Source of the DNA: Gammaproteobacteria bacterium
Lineage (GTDB): Bacteria > Pseudomonadota > Gammaproteobacteria > JACKNK01
DNA: 64,000 nt
NCBI GenBank assembly: GCA_024234955.1
Contig: JACKNK010000001.1
Location: forward strand, 558,001 to 622,000
Reading direction: 5' to 3'
Below, piece after piece: positions 8,634 through 18,134 of the stretch. A program made the translations under genes and the position numbers. Every line of letters begins with the position of its first letter. The first letter of the stretch is position 1. The notes under the pieces were generated by a model that ran no database searches, had not been told where the DNA came from, and saw only the letters and a list, made by a program, of their open reading frames with translations.

Positions 8634-11335
8634 ACGCCCCGGTCACTACCCTGCCGGACATCGGTCGGACCCGCATCGGCTCGGGCGATCACGAAGGTCT
8701 GATCCAGCATGTCGCGATCTTCCTCGCCGACGGAAAGATACTTTCGGACGAAACCTTCAAGCTGCATTCCTTCCAGGGACAGGAACAGATCAGCGGCCCG
8801 TTCGAACTGCACCTGGAACTGCATGCAAATACCGATTCCAAAGGCAAGGTCGCGTTTGCCTTCGAGGACATCCTCACCCGCCCGGTGACGGTCGGACTGA
8901 ACCTGCCCGGTGCCGGACCGCATGACTTCGCCCGCGCCATCAAGGGAGGCAGTGAAGAACACCTCGCGCTCTGGAACGGCATTGCCAGCGATTTCGCCAT
9001 GGGCGTACCCGGGGTGTACCACCTCACGGTGCGTCCGGCGTTGTGGAAACTGAGTCTGACCAACCGCTACGAGATCCACCGCCAGCGGAATATCCGGGAT
9101 GCCATCGAAACCACCCTGGGCGCCCACGGGATCGTGCCGGCGACCACCAACGGCACCCGCAACAGCGTCTCCCTGAGCGCCGTTTCCGGCGCCGACAATC
9201 CTGCCGTGACCCGCGTTCAGGACTGGTTGCAGGCCGGGGAAAGCGACCTGGACTTCATCCAGCGCCTGCTCGGCAAGGCACACATCTATTTCTACTTCGA
9301 ACACCATGCGACTCACCATCGCGTGATCTTCGCCAATCGGCCATCGTATCCACCGACGCTGCCCGATGGCCGCAAGCTGCGGTACGCCGAGACCGGCACC
9401 GATCCGCTCGGGCTCGACCAGGATGATCTGGTGCTCGGTTACCAGTATTCGCAGACCATGACCTCGACCAGCGTCACCGGCACCCTGGCGCGCCAGCATG
9501 CCGCCTGGGAAGAAGACACCGTGGCCCAGTTCGACACCTATCGCGCACAGTCGGCGGCGCAGCCCGGCGATCTGCCCTTTCATCGCTTCCAGGTCTATCA
9601 ATACGGCGGCAGCGATGGCGAAGTGCGCTGGGACACCGAGACCTGCGACCACACCCGCAACACGTCCGCGACCTCGATGCAGGGCAGCAGCACCTGCCCG
9701 TTGATGCACCCGGGTTTCACCATCACCCTGGACGAGGCCAGCGCCCCCGAGGTGAACCCGATGCAGATCCGCCCCACCCTGGGCGATCGCAGCTTCGTGC
9801 TCAACTCGGTCAAACATCAGGCAGATCTGGGCGGCACTTATCGCAACCAGTTCCAGGCCACCGAGTCGTATGGGCAGATCGCGTCCTTCTCGGTACGGGA
9901 CACGCAACAAGGCTGGGTGCTGGCGCAGGTGGTCAAGCACGACAACGGCGAATATCCGAAGGATTGGCGCTACTACCAGCGCAGCGCCTTCGACCCGGAG
10001 ACCGACAAGCTCAAGGACAGCACCGCCAATCCCACAATGCTGCGGCCGAAAGGCGTTTATGTGCGGTTTGCGACCGCGAGTCCGGAATCCGCGCCGGTCT
10101 GGATCAAGCTGGCGCAACACATGCTCAGTGCGCCCGAGCTCGGGGTCACGGTGCTGGTCTCACGCGCCAACGATTTCAGCGAACTGCCGGAAATCCAGAG
10201 CATCGTGCAGAACAACGGCCACAAGACCGTGACCCCGTCCGGCTGGACCGCCAACACCTCGGTCGGCAGCAACTACTCGACCAACTACGGCGACAGTCGC
10301 GGGGTGCGCTTCGGCCTTAATTCCCCCGGCAACCTGGCGCCCGCCAAGACCTGGGTGGACGACAAATACAACAAGGGCAATTCCGAGGTCTCCGGCTGGT
10401 TCTCGGGGGTGCATCTGCGCGACGTATCCTGGTCGCAAGGTGGCAGTTCCAATTATTCGATGGCGGAAAACGGTCGCGCCGACGTGCTGGGCGAAAGCAT
10501 TTCCATCGGCAGCAATTACAGCAAGCAGGACGCCTACGAGAGCAAGGGTATCTCGGTGGTCGATCACAGCTGGAACCAATCCACCAGCATCACCACCTAC
10601 AGCGACAGCACCGTCAGCGGGACGGCCGAACGTCACGACAAGGTCACCACCAGCATCTCGACCAGCGACACCGGCACATCGACCAGCGACAACAAGGTCG
10701 GCATCACCAACAGCACCTCGCTGACCGGCCTGAGCAACAGCGCCAGCGCCACGGGCATGGCCAACAGCGTGTCGGCGACCGGCATCGTCAATCGCGCGGA
10801 CGCGACCGGCATCAGCAATGGCATCAATGCCACCGGAATCAGCAACAACCTCGGGGCCACCGGCATCGATAACCGATTGAGCCTGACCGGCAGCAGTGTC
10901 AACCTCTCGCTCACCGGCGAAAGCACAAGCATCGGCGCGACCGGCACCGAAACCCGCATCAATGCGACCGGTGCGAGCACCTCGATCGGCGCGACCGGCG
11001 CCAACACCTCGATCAGTGCCACCGGCGCGAACACCAGCATCTCCGCGACCGGCAGCAACACCAACATCTCTGCCCTGGGCGAGAGCACGGACATCAGCGC
11101 CGTCGGCTCGAGTACGCGAATCGGGGCAACCGGTGTCTCGACCAATATCAACGCGAGCGGCGTCTCCACCGACATCAGCGCGACCAGTTCATCGACCCGG
11201 ATCAGCGTCACCGCCGATCTTCAGGAAATCAGTCTGGTTGCCGGCGGTCTTCACCTGCGCGTGGATCAATCCGTGGAAGGCGAGCTCACCGATCTCGGTG
11301 CCCGTGTAGTCTCCGCATTGTGGGCGATCGTCTGA
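8630..11335 (+). CDS. vgrG: VgrG spike protein with nonapeptide-repeat tail
   Basis: A protein of 901 residues. Residues about 20-400 are the gp27/gp44-like VgrG base (FKLHSFQGQEQISGPFELHL near the start, DWLQAGESDLDFIQRLLGK in the middle), followed by a gp5-like region to about 600 that is rather divergent. Residues about 680-859 are tandem nonapeptides of the form (A/L)TGx(S/N)Tx(I/L)x, then a 42-residue C-terminal cap. VgrG trimers tip the Hcp tube and carry effectors or a PAAR protein. The ATG overlaps the tssG stop (ATGA), and the stop overlaps the next start (TGATG). The tail differs in period from the octapeptide VxGxxxxx of phage gp5. Confidence 0.92.
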   Translation: MNAPVTTLPDIGRTRIGSGDHEGLIQHVAIFLADGKILSDETFKLHSFQGQEQISGPFELHLELHANTDSKGKVAFAFEDILTRPVTVGLNLPGAGPHDFARAIKGGSEEHLALWNGIASDFAMGVPGVYHLTVRPALWKLSLTNRYEIHRQRNIRDAIETTLGAHGIVPATTNGTRNSVSLSAVSGADNPAVTRVQDWLQAGESDLDFIQRLLGKAHIYFYFEHHATHHRVIFANRPSYPPTLPDGRKLRYAETGTDPLGLDQDDLVLGYQYSQTMTSTSVTGTLARQHAAWEEDTVAQFDTYRAQSAAQPGDLPFHRFQVYQYGGSDGEVRWDTETCDHTRNTSATSMQGSSTCPLMHPGFTITLDEASAPEVNPMQIRPTLGDRSFVLNSVKHQADLGGTYRNQFQATESYGQIASFSVRDTQQGWVLAQVVKHDNGEYPKDWRYYQRSAFDPETDKLKDSTANPTMLRPKGVYVRFATASPESAPVWIKLAQHMLSAPELGVTVLVSRANDFSELPEIQSIVQNNGHKTVTPSGWTANTSVGSNYSTNYGDSRGVRFGLNSPGNLAPAKTWVDDKYNKGNSEVSGWFSGVHLRDVSWSQGGSSNYSMAENGRADVLGESISIGSNYSKQDAYESKGISVVDHSWNQSTSITTYSDSTVSGTAERHDKVTTSISTSDTGTSTSDNKVGITNSTSLTGLSNSASATGMANSVSATGIVNRADATGISNGINATGISNNLGATGIDNRLSLTGSSVNLSLTGESTSIGATGTETRINATGASTSIGATGANTSISATGANTSISATGSNTNISALGESTDISAVGSSTRIGATGVSTNINASGVSTDISATSSSTRISVTADLQEISLVAGGLHLRVDQSVEGELTDLGARVVSALWAIV
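10667..11206 (+). repeat. 27-base coding repeats in vgrG (about 20 nonapeptides)
   Basis: Eighteen clear nonapeptide units occupy residues 698-859 (10721-11206), and two degenerate ones precede them. Each unit has G at position 3 and a small or polar run, for example ATGANTSIS occurring twice in a row. The DNA copies are diverged at synonymous sites, so the array is old and under protein-level selection rather than a fresh expansion. Confidence 0.9.
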
Positions 11336-13989
11336 TGCCGGCGCGCACCGTCAAACCGATGACGCTCAGCCTGATGAGCAAGGCCTACACCTGTGCCGGC
11401 GCGCATCGGGCGGTGATCGTCGCACTCGGCTATTTCAAGCTCGGCGAGCCGGTCACCCGCTTCCTCAACGAACACGAAGCCGCACCGCGCATTTTCGCCG
11501 CGCTGCCCAAGGGCGAACCGCTGGACGCCCTCTATCCGAAAGCCTGCGGCGAGTTGCTGCTGATCGCGAATGCGCACGCGGTAAACGGTAAGCCGGTCAA
11601 TTCCATGAACGTGCGGGTTCAGATCGGGGAAGCCAAGAACCCCGCGATCGACAAGACTCTGAAAGTCACCGGCGACCGCTCGGTCAAAACCGGGATTCTG
11701 GGCCAGCGTGTCTCGAATCCGCAGCCGTTCATCACCATGCCGCTGGACTGGGCGCATGCCTACGGTGGCCCAAGCCACGCCTGCAACCAGAGCGGCATCG
11801 GTTACACCGGCAAACGCTCGCTCAGCGCGCTGCCGAATGTGGAATATCCGGATAAAGCGGTCCGCCACGGCAATCAGAAACTCATTCCCGCCGGTTTTGG
11901 CCCACGCAGCGTGCTGTGCCCGGATCGCCAGAAGCGGATGGGCACCTTCGACCAACGCTGGAAGGCGCAATACGCGCCACACCTGCCTGCCGATTTCAAA
12001 CCCGCCGCGTTCAACGCCGCACCGCCCGATCAGCAGTTGAACGGCTGGTTCAGGGGCGGCGAATCCTATCGTCTCGAAGGACTGCATCCATCGCAGCCCG
12101 TGATGCAAGGTCAACTGCCTGACTTCCGGGTTCGGATGCTGGTGTTGCGTCAGGGACAGCAGGCATCGGAGGCGGAAGCGGTCGAAGTGCATTTCGATAC
12201 CGTCTGGCTGGTCCCGCATCTGGGTCTGGGCGTCGCCGTGTATCGGGCCGAAGTGGCATGCGCCGACCTGGACGGTGAAGACATCAGCGCCCTCTTCGCC
12301 GCCTATGAAGACCGCCATGCCAATCCACGCAGCCTGACCCATTACCGCGACACCCTGGCGGCGCGCATCGACCCGGCCACCCGCCATCTGCATGTCTTCA
12401 ACGACACCCCGCTGTCGCCGGCATTGTCGGCAGACGCAATCGCCGCCCGCCGTGCGCGCATGGCCGACGCGGAAGCCAGCAAACTCGCCGAACAACAGGC
12501 CCTGCTCGACGAGCTCGATGCGGAGTTCTGGGCGGAACACCCGGACCTGAGCAAACCCGACGATCACACCCCACCCAAGGCCCAGCCCAGCCCGCTCGGT
12601 TTCATCACGGCAGAAGGTGTCCTCAACGGCGATGTCGATCTCGGTGACGTCATTGCCAAGGCCCAGGCCAAGATCGAAGCGGTCAAGCAGGACGCGGAAG
12701 CCAAGCTTGCCGAACTCGAACAACGTCGTCAGACGGGCGATCTCGCCGAATTGGAGCGCAACGCCGCCACGCAACCCAAGCCAGACCCCGCCGAACAACT
12801 CGCCAAGGACAAGGCCGACGCCGCCGAGCGCGCCTCGGCGCAGCCACGCTCGCCATTGGCCGACGCCATCGACGCCGCCCGCGACAGCGGCAAGGTGGAT
12901 GCGGCTCAAATCCAGGCGATGATCGAGGCCGACGCCAAGCTCGTGGAAATGCAACGCAAGGCCCGTGCGATGTCCCCGTCACCGAGTGCGGAACCGGTCT
13001 CCCCGGTCATCGCCGCCTACCTGCGGGAACTGGTCGAACTGTGGCTTGCGCAAGGGGACTCGCTGGCGAATCGCGACCTGCGTGGCGCAGACCTGTCCGG
13101 GCTGGATCTCAGCGGTCAGGACCTCTCGCGTTGCAACCTCGAAAGCGCCGATCTGCGGTCGGCCAGACTGCGCAAGGCAAATCTTCATGAAGCCAGCCTG
13201 ACCGCTGCCCAGCTTGCGGATGCGGTACTCGATGGCGCCGACCTGACTCAGGCCAGTCTCAATCAGGTCCAGGCTCAGGGCGCCTCGCTGCGGGGCGCCA
13301 TCCTGAATCAGGTCATCGCGAGCGATGCCGCGTTCACCGGGGCCGACCTGAGCGACGTCCGGGCTGCCACGTTAGTCCTGACCGGTGCCGATCTGCGCGG
13401 TGCGGTCCTCGATGGCACGCGATTCAACAAGGCCATGCTGGTCAACATGCAGGCACCGGAAAGCCGCTGGCATGGCGCGGTGCTGAACGAGACCATCGCC
13501 TACGGCGCGCAGCTGGCTGCGGCCTCGTTGGATCACGCACAGTTCACCAAGGTCGTGTTGACCGGTGCCGAAGCCCCCAACAGCCGCTGGCAAGGCGCGC
13601 GTTTCACCAAGACCCTGCTCAATCTCGCCAAACTCGGTGGCGCGGACTTCCGTCACGCCCTCGGCAGCCAGAGCTGCTGGCGCGGCAGCCAGATGCACCG
13701 TAGCGACTGGCGCGATGCCGGGATGCATCGCTGCGATCTGGGCGAAGCCCTCCTCCCCGCCGCCGATCTGCGCAACGCCAGCTTCGGACAATGTCTGCTG
13801 ATGCGCGCCAATCTGAATGGGGCGGATGCCCGAGGCACGGATTTCTTCCAGGCCATGCTGCGCAAGACCGATCTGCGCAACGCCGATCTGCGCGACGCCA
13901 ATCTGGTGCGCGCACTCGACGAAGGCGCCGACTACCGCGATGCCAGGCTTGATGGCGCCGTGCGCACCAAACTGGGGGAAGCGGCGTGA
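11335..13989 (+). CDS. DUF2169 and pentapeptide-repeat protein, T6SS adaptor type
   Basis: A protein of about 884 residues. I use the ATG at 11335, which overlaps the vgrG stop as TGATG; a GTG at 11320 would add five residues. Residues 1-340 are a DUF2169 domain (PFITMPLDWAHAYGGPSHAC, then GFGPRSVLCPDRQKRMGTFD). Residues about 360-540 are Ala/Glu-rich and predicted coiled coil. From about 560 to the end are pentapeptide repeats A(D/N)Lxx (LRGADLSGLDLSGQDLS) forming a right-handed quadrilateral helix. DUF2169 proteins typically sit beside vgrG and PAAR genes and act as loading adaptors; that function is inferred from family and context. Confidence 0.85.
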   Translation: MPARTVKPMTLSLMSKAYTCAGAHRAVIVALGYFKLGEPVTRFLNEHEAAPRIFAALPKGEPLDALYPKACGELLLIANAHAVNGKPVNSMNVRVQIGEAKNPAIDKTLKVTGDRSVKTGILGQRVSNPQPFITMPLDWAHAYGGPSHACNQSGIGYTGKRSLSALPNVEYPDKAVRHGNQKLIPAGFGPRSVLCPDRQKRMGTFDQRWKAQYAPHLPADFKPAAFNAAPPDQQLNGWFRGGESYRLEGLHPSQPVMQGQLPDFRVRMLVLRQGQQASEAEAVEVHFDTVWLVPHLGLGVAVYRAEVACADLDGEDISALFAAYEDRHANPRSLTHYRDTLAARIDPATRHLHVFNDTPLSPALSADAIAARRARMADAEASKLAEQQALLDELDAEFWAEHPDLSKPDDHTPPKAQPSPLGFITAEGVLNGDVDLGDVIAKAQAKIEAVKQDAEAKLAELEQRRQTGDLAELERNAATQPKPDPAEQLAKDKADAAERASAQPRSPLADAIDAARDSGKVDAAQIQAMIEADAKLVEMQRKARAMSPSPSAEPVSPVIAAYLRELVELWLAQGDSLANRDLRGADLSGLDLSGQDLSRCNLESADLRSARLRKANLHEASLTAAQLADAVLDGADLTQASLNQVQAQGASLRGAILNQVIASDAAFTGADLSDVRAATLVLTGADLRGAVLDGTRFNKAMLVNMQAPESRWHGAVLNETIAYGAQLAAASLDHAQFTKVVLTGAEAPNSRWQGARFTKTLLNLAKLGGADFRHALGSQSCWRGSQMHRSDWRDAGMHRCDLGEALLPAADLRNASFGQCLLMRANLNGADARGTDFFQAMLRKTDLRNADLRDANLVRALDEGADYRDARLDGAVRTKLGEAA

Positions 13990-15077
13990 GCGGCATCACC
14001 TACCAAGCCATCGACATGGACGAACTGCGCCAGTGCCTGCGACGCGGCAAACCACTGCATCAACGTGACCTGTCGGCGCTGGACCTGACCGACCTCGATC
14101 TCGGCGGCGCCACCCTGGTCGCCTGCAAGCTCGCCGGCGCGACCCTCGGCGACGTGCGCCTCGGAAACAGCGTGATGCAAGGCTGTGATCTCTCTGACCT
14201 GGACCTTCGCCGCTGCGATCTGAACAGCGCCAACTTTGTGAAATGCGACCTGCGCGGCTGCGACTTCGGGGATAACGCGGTGGAAAACATCACCCTGACC
14301 CGCTGCGATCTGCGCGGCGCGCGCTTCACCGGCAAGGCGATCGCCAAATCGCATCTGCTACGCAATCAGTTCGCCGGCGCAGACCTGAGCGGCACGACCT
14401 GGTTCAAGGTGGTCGCACTGGAAAGCGACTTCGCCGCCGCCGACCTGAACGCCGCAAGCCTGCGCCAATCGGTATTTCACGAAACCGATTTCCGCAGCAC
14501 GGCCTTGGCCGACCTGAGCCTGCTCGAGTGCATCCTGGTGAAGTGCGATCTCAGCGGCAAGGCGCTCGCCGGACGCCCGCTTTCACGCACGACCTTCATG
14601 AAGTGCGACCTGTCGGACACCAACCTGCATGGCGCCACCCTGAGCCAGGGCACCTTCATCGGCGCGCGCCTGCACCGGACAGATCTGGGAGCCGCGCACA
14701 TCGATCAGAGCATGTTCTTCCAGGCCGATTTCGACACAGCGGACCTGCGCGATGCGATCGCCGACAGCAGCGTCTTCCAGAAGGCAACCCTGACCGATAC
14801 CGATCTGCGCAACGCCCGCCTGAACATGAGCCAGTGGCAGCACAGCACCCACAGCGGCAGCGACTTCCGCGACTGCGCGATGTCGCACGCCGATCTATCC
14901 CACATCCAGGGTGAGGACTGCACCTTCCGGGGGGCCGATCTCAGCCGCGCCAAACTGCATTGCGCCCGCTTGAACAAAAGCGCGTTGCGCGGTGCCGACA
15001 CCACCAATTCAGAGGGCGACAACAAGAAACTCGCCCAGGCCGAACAACGTTCGCTGCACACCGAGGCCCAGCTATGA
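13986..15077 (+). CDS. Pentapeptide-repeat protein
   Basis: A protein of 363 residues made almost entirely of pentapeptide repeats (for example LSALDLTDLDLGGATLVACK, then CDLRGCDFGD), with many Cys at the first pentapeptide position. It has no catalytic motif. The GTG start overlaps the previous stop (GTGA), which points to translational coupling. Pentapeptide proteins next to DUF2169 and DUF3540 proteins are common in T6SS vgrG modules. It may be an adaptor or structural partner of the tip; the repeats themselves do not reveal the ligand. Confidence 0.85.
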   Translation: MSGITYQAIDMDELRQCLRRGKPLHQRDLSALDLTDLDLGGATLVACKLAGATLGDVRLGNSVMQGCDLSDLDLRRCDLNSANFVKCDLRGCDFGDNAVENITLTRCDLRGARFTGKAIAKSHLLRNQFAGADLSGTTWFKVVALESDFAAADLNAASLRQSVFHETDFRSTALADLSLLECILVKCDLSGKALAGRPLSRTTFMKCDLSDTNLHGATLSQGTFIGARLHRTDLGAAHIDQSMFFQADFDTADLRDAIADSSVFQKATLTDTDLRNARLNMSQWQHSTHSGSDFRDCAMSHADLSHIQGEDCTFRGADLSRAKLHCARLNKSALRGADTTNSEGDNKKLAQAEQRSLHTEAQL

Positions 15078-15769
15078 GCGCCGTACGCAAAGAGATTGAT
15101 CCCCATCTGGACAACTGCCCTGACCACCCAGCGAAGGACACCCTCTCCCCGGGGATGAGGACGGGTGGGACGCGAGGATTTGCACCGAGCTCAAGCCCCG
15201 AGCCAACGGTTCTGACGGGGCTTCGAGGGGAGCCGATCGCGGCTGGCAACGTACCGACCCGGAACCGGCAGGTGCTGGGAAGTGATGCGCGGGTCACGGC
15301 GATCGATGCCGATGGCTGTCATCTCGACGACGGTCGCCGCGTCGCCACCGCTGCCGGCTGTCTGCTGCAGCCCCGGATCGGCGACAGGGTCCTGGTTGCC
15401 GATTCGCCCGCCCTGATTCTCACCGTGCTGGAACGCGAGCCCGGGCAGGAAGCGCAACTGAGCGTACCCGGTGCGGACACGCTGCGGCTCAGTCAGCGCG
15501 CCATCGCCATCGAAGCGCGCGACCAGCTTGCGCTGCGTTCCCTGAAGGACGCGGAACTCACCGCCGCGACCGGCACCCTGAGCGTGCAGGCGCGGAACCT
15601 GTTCACCACGGTGATCGAAACCATGGTCGAACGTGCCGCCGATCATCTCGCCAAGTTCGGCAACTACGCCCTGGACACCGCCGGTCTGCTGCGCCTGCGC
15701 ACCCGCCACGGCATCGTCACCGCCGACAGGCAACTGCGGCTCGATGCCGACCAGATGCATCTCGGTTAA
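15074..15769 (+). CDS. DUF3540 protein of the T6SS vgrG module
   Basis: A protein of 231 residues. I use the ATG at 15074, which overlaps the preceding stop (ATGA), instead of longer in-frame starts. The conserved DUF3540 core lies at about residues 75-231: GDRVLVADSPALILTVLER, then ALRSLKDAELTAATGTLSVQ and the terminal LRTRHGIVTADRQLRLDADQ. Residues 12-60 are Pro/Gly/Arg-rich and look like a low-complexity insertion. DUF3540 genes are found in vgrG clusters with DUF2169 and PAAR-like genes. The biochemical role is unknown, and tip assembly is the likely process. Confidence 0.75.
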   Translation: MSAVRKEIDPHLDNCPDHPAKDTLSPGMRTGGTRGFAPSSSPEPTVLTGLRGEPIAAGNVPTRNRQVLGSDARVTAIDADGCHLDDGRRVATAAGCLLQPRIGDRVLVADSPALILTVLEREPGQEAQLSVPGADTLRLSQRAIAIEARDQLALRSLKDAELTAATGTLSVQARNLFTTVIETMVERAADHLAKFGNYALDTAGLLRLRTRHGIVTADRQLRLDADQMHLG

Positions 15770-15779
15770 GGAGTCTCTT

Positions 15780-16160
15780 ATGCCCGGTCCGGTCAACAAT
15801 TCGCTCGCGACCCAGATGGAACCCGCCGAACCGGTGGTGACCTACGTCGGCGTCCCCGTCGTGACCGTCAATGTCGCCCTGTCGGTCACCCACGTGCCGG
15901 TGAACCTGCAAATCTTCGTCGGCCCCGGCATGGCCCAGGACATGCTGTGCGTCGGCACCGTCAGCCTGGGCGACCAGATGGGGCTGGGCGTGGCCTCGGG
16001 CATCAATTCGGGGCCGGACATGCCGACGGTCGGCAACCCGCAATGCTTCATGGGTCCGGCACCGCTGACCAGCCTGGCGCTGCCGCATCTGCAGGACCTT
16101 TCCAACGGTGCCGGGATGTCCGCGATCCCCGGCCAGTTCAGCGTGATGTCGGCGATATGA
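15780..16160 (+). CDS. PAAR-like (DUF4150-type) spike-tip protein
   Basis: A protein of 126 residues, starting at the ATG at 15780 because AAGGAG lies 7 bases upstream. The sequence is Gly, Pro, Val and Met rich with little charge. Segments NPQCFMGPAPLTSLALP and MCxG-like MLCVGTVSLGDQMGLGVASG resemble DUF4150/PAAR-like cone proteins, which cap the VgrG spike. The position after DUF2169 and DUF3540 genes agrees. It could instead be a shortened relative with a different tip role. The stop overlaps the tssJ start (ATGA). Confidence 0.7.
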   Translation: MPGPVNNSLATQMEPAEPVVTYVGVPVVTVNVALSVTHVPVNLQIFVGPGMAQDMLCVGTVSLGDQMGLGVASGINSGPDMPTVGNPQCFMGPAPLTSLALPHLQDLSNGAGMSAIPGQFSVMSAI

Positions 16161-16669
16161 CCATGAATCCACTCCGCCTTCTCATGCTGATCGTGCTGAG
16201 TGCCCTGTTCTCAGGGTGCTCGAGCATCGGCGAAGCCTTGAAGACCGCAGGCGATTTCGTCACCGGGTCCGGCGTGGTGCGTACCAGCCTCGACCAGATC
16301 ACGGTGGTCGCCAAGGCGGATGCCAACAAGACCAGCGCCACCGCCGTCGATGTGGTGTTCATCTACGACGAGAAGGTCCCCGACCTGCTGCCCAAGGACG
16401 CGGCGGACTGGTTCGCGCAACGCGACGAACTGCACGCCAATCTCTGGAAGTACCTGGACATCGCCTCGATCGAGGTGCCGCCCGCCTACATCGTCGATGC
16501 GGTGACCCTGCCAAAGCGCTATTCGACCGCGATCAAGGTGATCGCTTACGCCAATTACCTCAACAAGAAGGGCCGCAAGGTCATCGACCTGACGACCTTC
16601 AAACACGCCCAGCTCACCCTCGAAGCGAAGACCGTGGACTTCGCGGAAAGCACGGAGGGGAAATCGTGA
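16157..16669 (+). CDS. tssJ: TssJ-type outer membrane lipoprotein
   Basis: A protein of 170 residues with a lipoprotein signal: hydrophobic LRLLMLIVLSALFSG and lipobox Cys at residue 21. The mature part has the beta-sandwich pattern expected of TssJ (ITVVAKADANKTSATAVDVV, then VVFIYD). TssJ anchors the TssJLM membrane complex in the outer membrane and binds the periplasmic TssM domain. It is followed by tssK, tssL and tssM, the usual order. The overall sequence is divergent, so the call leans on the lipobox, length and position. The start overlaps the previous stop. Confidence 0.8.
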   Translation: MTMNPLRLLMLIVLSALFSGCSSIGEALKTAGDFVTGSGVVRTSLDQITVVAKADANKTSATAVDVVFIYDEKVPDLLPKDAADWFAQRDELHANLWKYLDIASIEVPPAYIVDAVTLPKRYSTAIKVIAYANYLNKKGRKVIDLTTFKHAQLTLEAKTVDFAESTEGKS

Positions 16670-16728
16670 GCATCGATGATCGCCTGGGCGTCCCGCCCCA
16701 ACCTATTCGGACGGAGGTCTCGTCATGA
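16666..16728 (+). CDS. Possible 20-residue coupling ORF between tssJ and tssK
   Basis: A GTG overlapping the tssJ stop (GTGA) opens a frame of 20 codons, beginning VSIDDRLGVPPQPIR, whose TGA overlaps the tssK ATG. GGAGG lies about 7 bases upstream of the GTG, and a second GGAGG lies in front of tssK. The double overlap and good ribosome binding site suggest it is translated, mainly to couple tssJ and tssK translation. It is too short to have a recognisable function and could be chance. Confidence 0.35.
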   Translation: MSIDDRLGVPPQPIRTEVSS

Positions 16729-18134
16729 GCGCCGACAACCGCGACTACCTGCCGGAACCGCTGCAATGGACCGAGGGCATGTTGCTCTCGCCGCAGCACT
16801 TCCAGCAGAACGATATTTACTGGGGTCAGCAACTCGCATTGCGTACCCGCTGGACCCGACCGTACGGCTGGGGTTTGTGGCACCTGGAACTCGACGAAGG
16901 GGCGTTGTTGCAAGGGGAACTCATCGTGCGTCGGCTCGAAGGTCTGCTCCCGGACGGGCTGGCGGTGCAATACCCGGCGGCACCCGGCGACAACGGGCTC
17001 GAACCGCTGAAGATTGCCGATCACCCCAAGCTCGCCAACCTGAACGGGCGGGTTCGTATCCATCTCGCCATCGCCAAACGCATGCGCGGCGCGGCCAGCG
17101 ATCACAGCGATCTGCGCCGTTACAAGGGCGTGCCGGGCGACACCGTGCTCGACGAGAACACCGGCGGTAACGAGATGGACATCGACCGTCTGCGTGCCTG
17201 CCTGTCTCTGCTGCCGGAAGACAAGCTCACCGGCGGCCATGCCCACATGCCGCTGTTCGAAATCACCCGTCGCGGCAAGAACTTCGCGCTATCGGCCTAT
17301 CACCCGCCGCTGCTGCGCATTGGCGCCTGCGATTTCCTTTCCCCGGAAGAGTCGGTTCTCGAGCGCGTACGCAAACAATTACGCCACGTCATCGAGCGTG
17401 CCAGCGGTCAAGCCGGAGACGCGGAAGGTCGGCGCATGGTTGGCGCCCTGACGTCGGCCCTGCCGCAGCTCGATGTGATGACCCAGTCCGGCGAGGTCCA
17501 CCCGTTCGATATGTATCTGGCCCTCGCCGGACTGCTCGGTCAGGTCGCGCAGATCGCCTCCTCGCCGCTGTACGCCTTGAACATCACGGAATACGACCAC
17601 AACGACATGCAGCGCGGCTTCGAAGAGATGTTGAACATCATCGACAGCCAGTTGCAGACGGTGCGGGTCGGGCACCAGACCGCCGCCTTCCGCAAGGTCG
17701 AAACCGGCATCTTCGAGATCCCGCTGGCCCACAACTGGAACCTGGATGACCTGTACGTCGAACTGCGCGGACGCGATCGCGCCAGTCTCGAATTCTGGAT
17801 GCGCGATGCGCACGTCGGCGACATCAGCCTGCATCAGCAGCTCAGCCGCCGACGTCTGCCGGGCGCCGGTCGTCAGATTGCACGGGACGACCTGAGCCGT
17901 CGCCTGCCGGTTTCCGACAATGGCGTGCTGTTCGGACTCGCCAACGCGTTCCAGCATGACGACGAGGGCAACCCGCAAGCCTTGATCCGTGCCGACGGCA
18001 CGTTGCGGGTCAGCGGCCCGCGCGACAAGACCCCGGAAGAAATCGTGCTCTATTACCGTCAATCCGGGGGTCAATCCGGGGGTCAATCCGGTAGTCAGTC
18101 CGTCGCTACCCAGGGTGGAGGCCATGCGCACTGA
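16725..18134 (+). CDS. tssK: TssK, T6SS baseplate-membrane complex connector
   Basis: A protein of 469 residues of the TssK/ImpJ/VasE family, seen in the N-terminal PLQWTEGMLLSPQHFQQND and the later HPFDMYLALAGLLGQVAQI. TssK trimers link the TssEFG wedges to the TssJLM complex. GGAGG lies 7-8 bases upstream of the ATG. The C-terminus ends in Gln/Ser/Gly repeats (QSGGQSGGQSGSQS) encoded by 12-base tandem repeats; this tail is not part of the conserved fold and may vary in length between strains. It overlaps tssL by 11 bases. Confidence 0.93.
   Translation: MSADNRDYLPEPLQWTEGMLLSPQHFQQNDIYWGQQLALRTRWTRPYGWGLWHLELDEGALLQGELIVRRLEGLLPDGLAVQYPAAPGDNGLEPLKIADHPKLANLNGRVRIHLAIAKRMRGAASDHSDLRRYKGVPGDTVLDENTGGNEMDIDRLRACLSLLPEDKLTGGHAHMPLFEITRRGKNFALSAYHPPLLRIGACDFLSPEESVLERVRKQLRHVIERASGQAGDAEGRRMVGALTSALPQLDVMTQSGEVHPFDMYLALAGLLGQVAQIASSPLYALNITEYDHNDMQRGFEEMLNIIDSQLQTVRVGHQTAAFRKVETGIFEIPLAHNWNLDDLYVELRGRDRASLEFWMRDAHVGDISLHQQLSRRRLPGAGRQIARDDLSRRLPVSDNGVLFGLANAFQHDDEGNPQALIRADGTLRVSGPRDKTPEEIVLYYRQSGGQSGGQSGSQSVATQGGGHAH
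18058..18105 (+). repeat. 12-base tandem repeat in the tssK tail
   Basis: GTCAATCCGGGG occurs twice, followed by two slightly altered copies. It encodes the QSGG tail of TssK. The unit is a multiple of three, so copy changes would lengthen or shorten the tail without frameshift. Confidence 0.85.

Noticed and set aside
10633..11211. Minus-strand frame of 192 codons with regular repeats (LVLAPVA-like)
   Set aside because: It is the antisense reading of the vgrG nonapeptide repeats.
15074..15769. Longer start for the DUF3540 gene at 14960
   Set aside because: It would overlap the previous gene by over 110 bases; the ATG overlapping its stop is the natural start.
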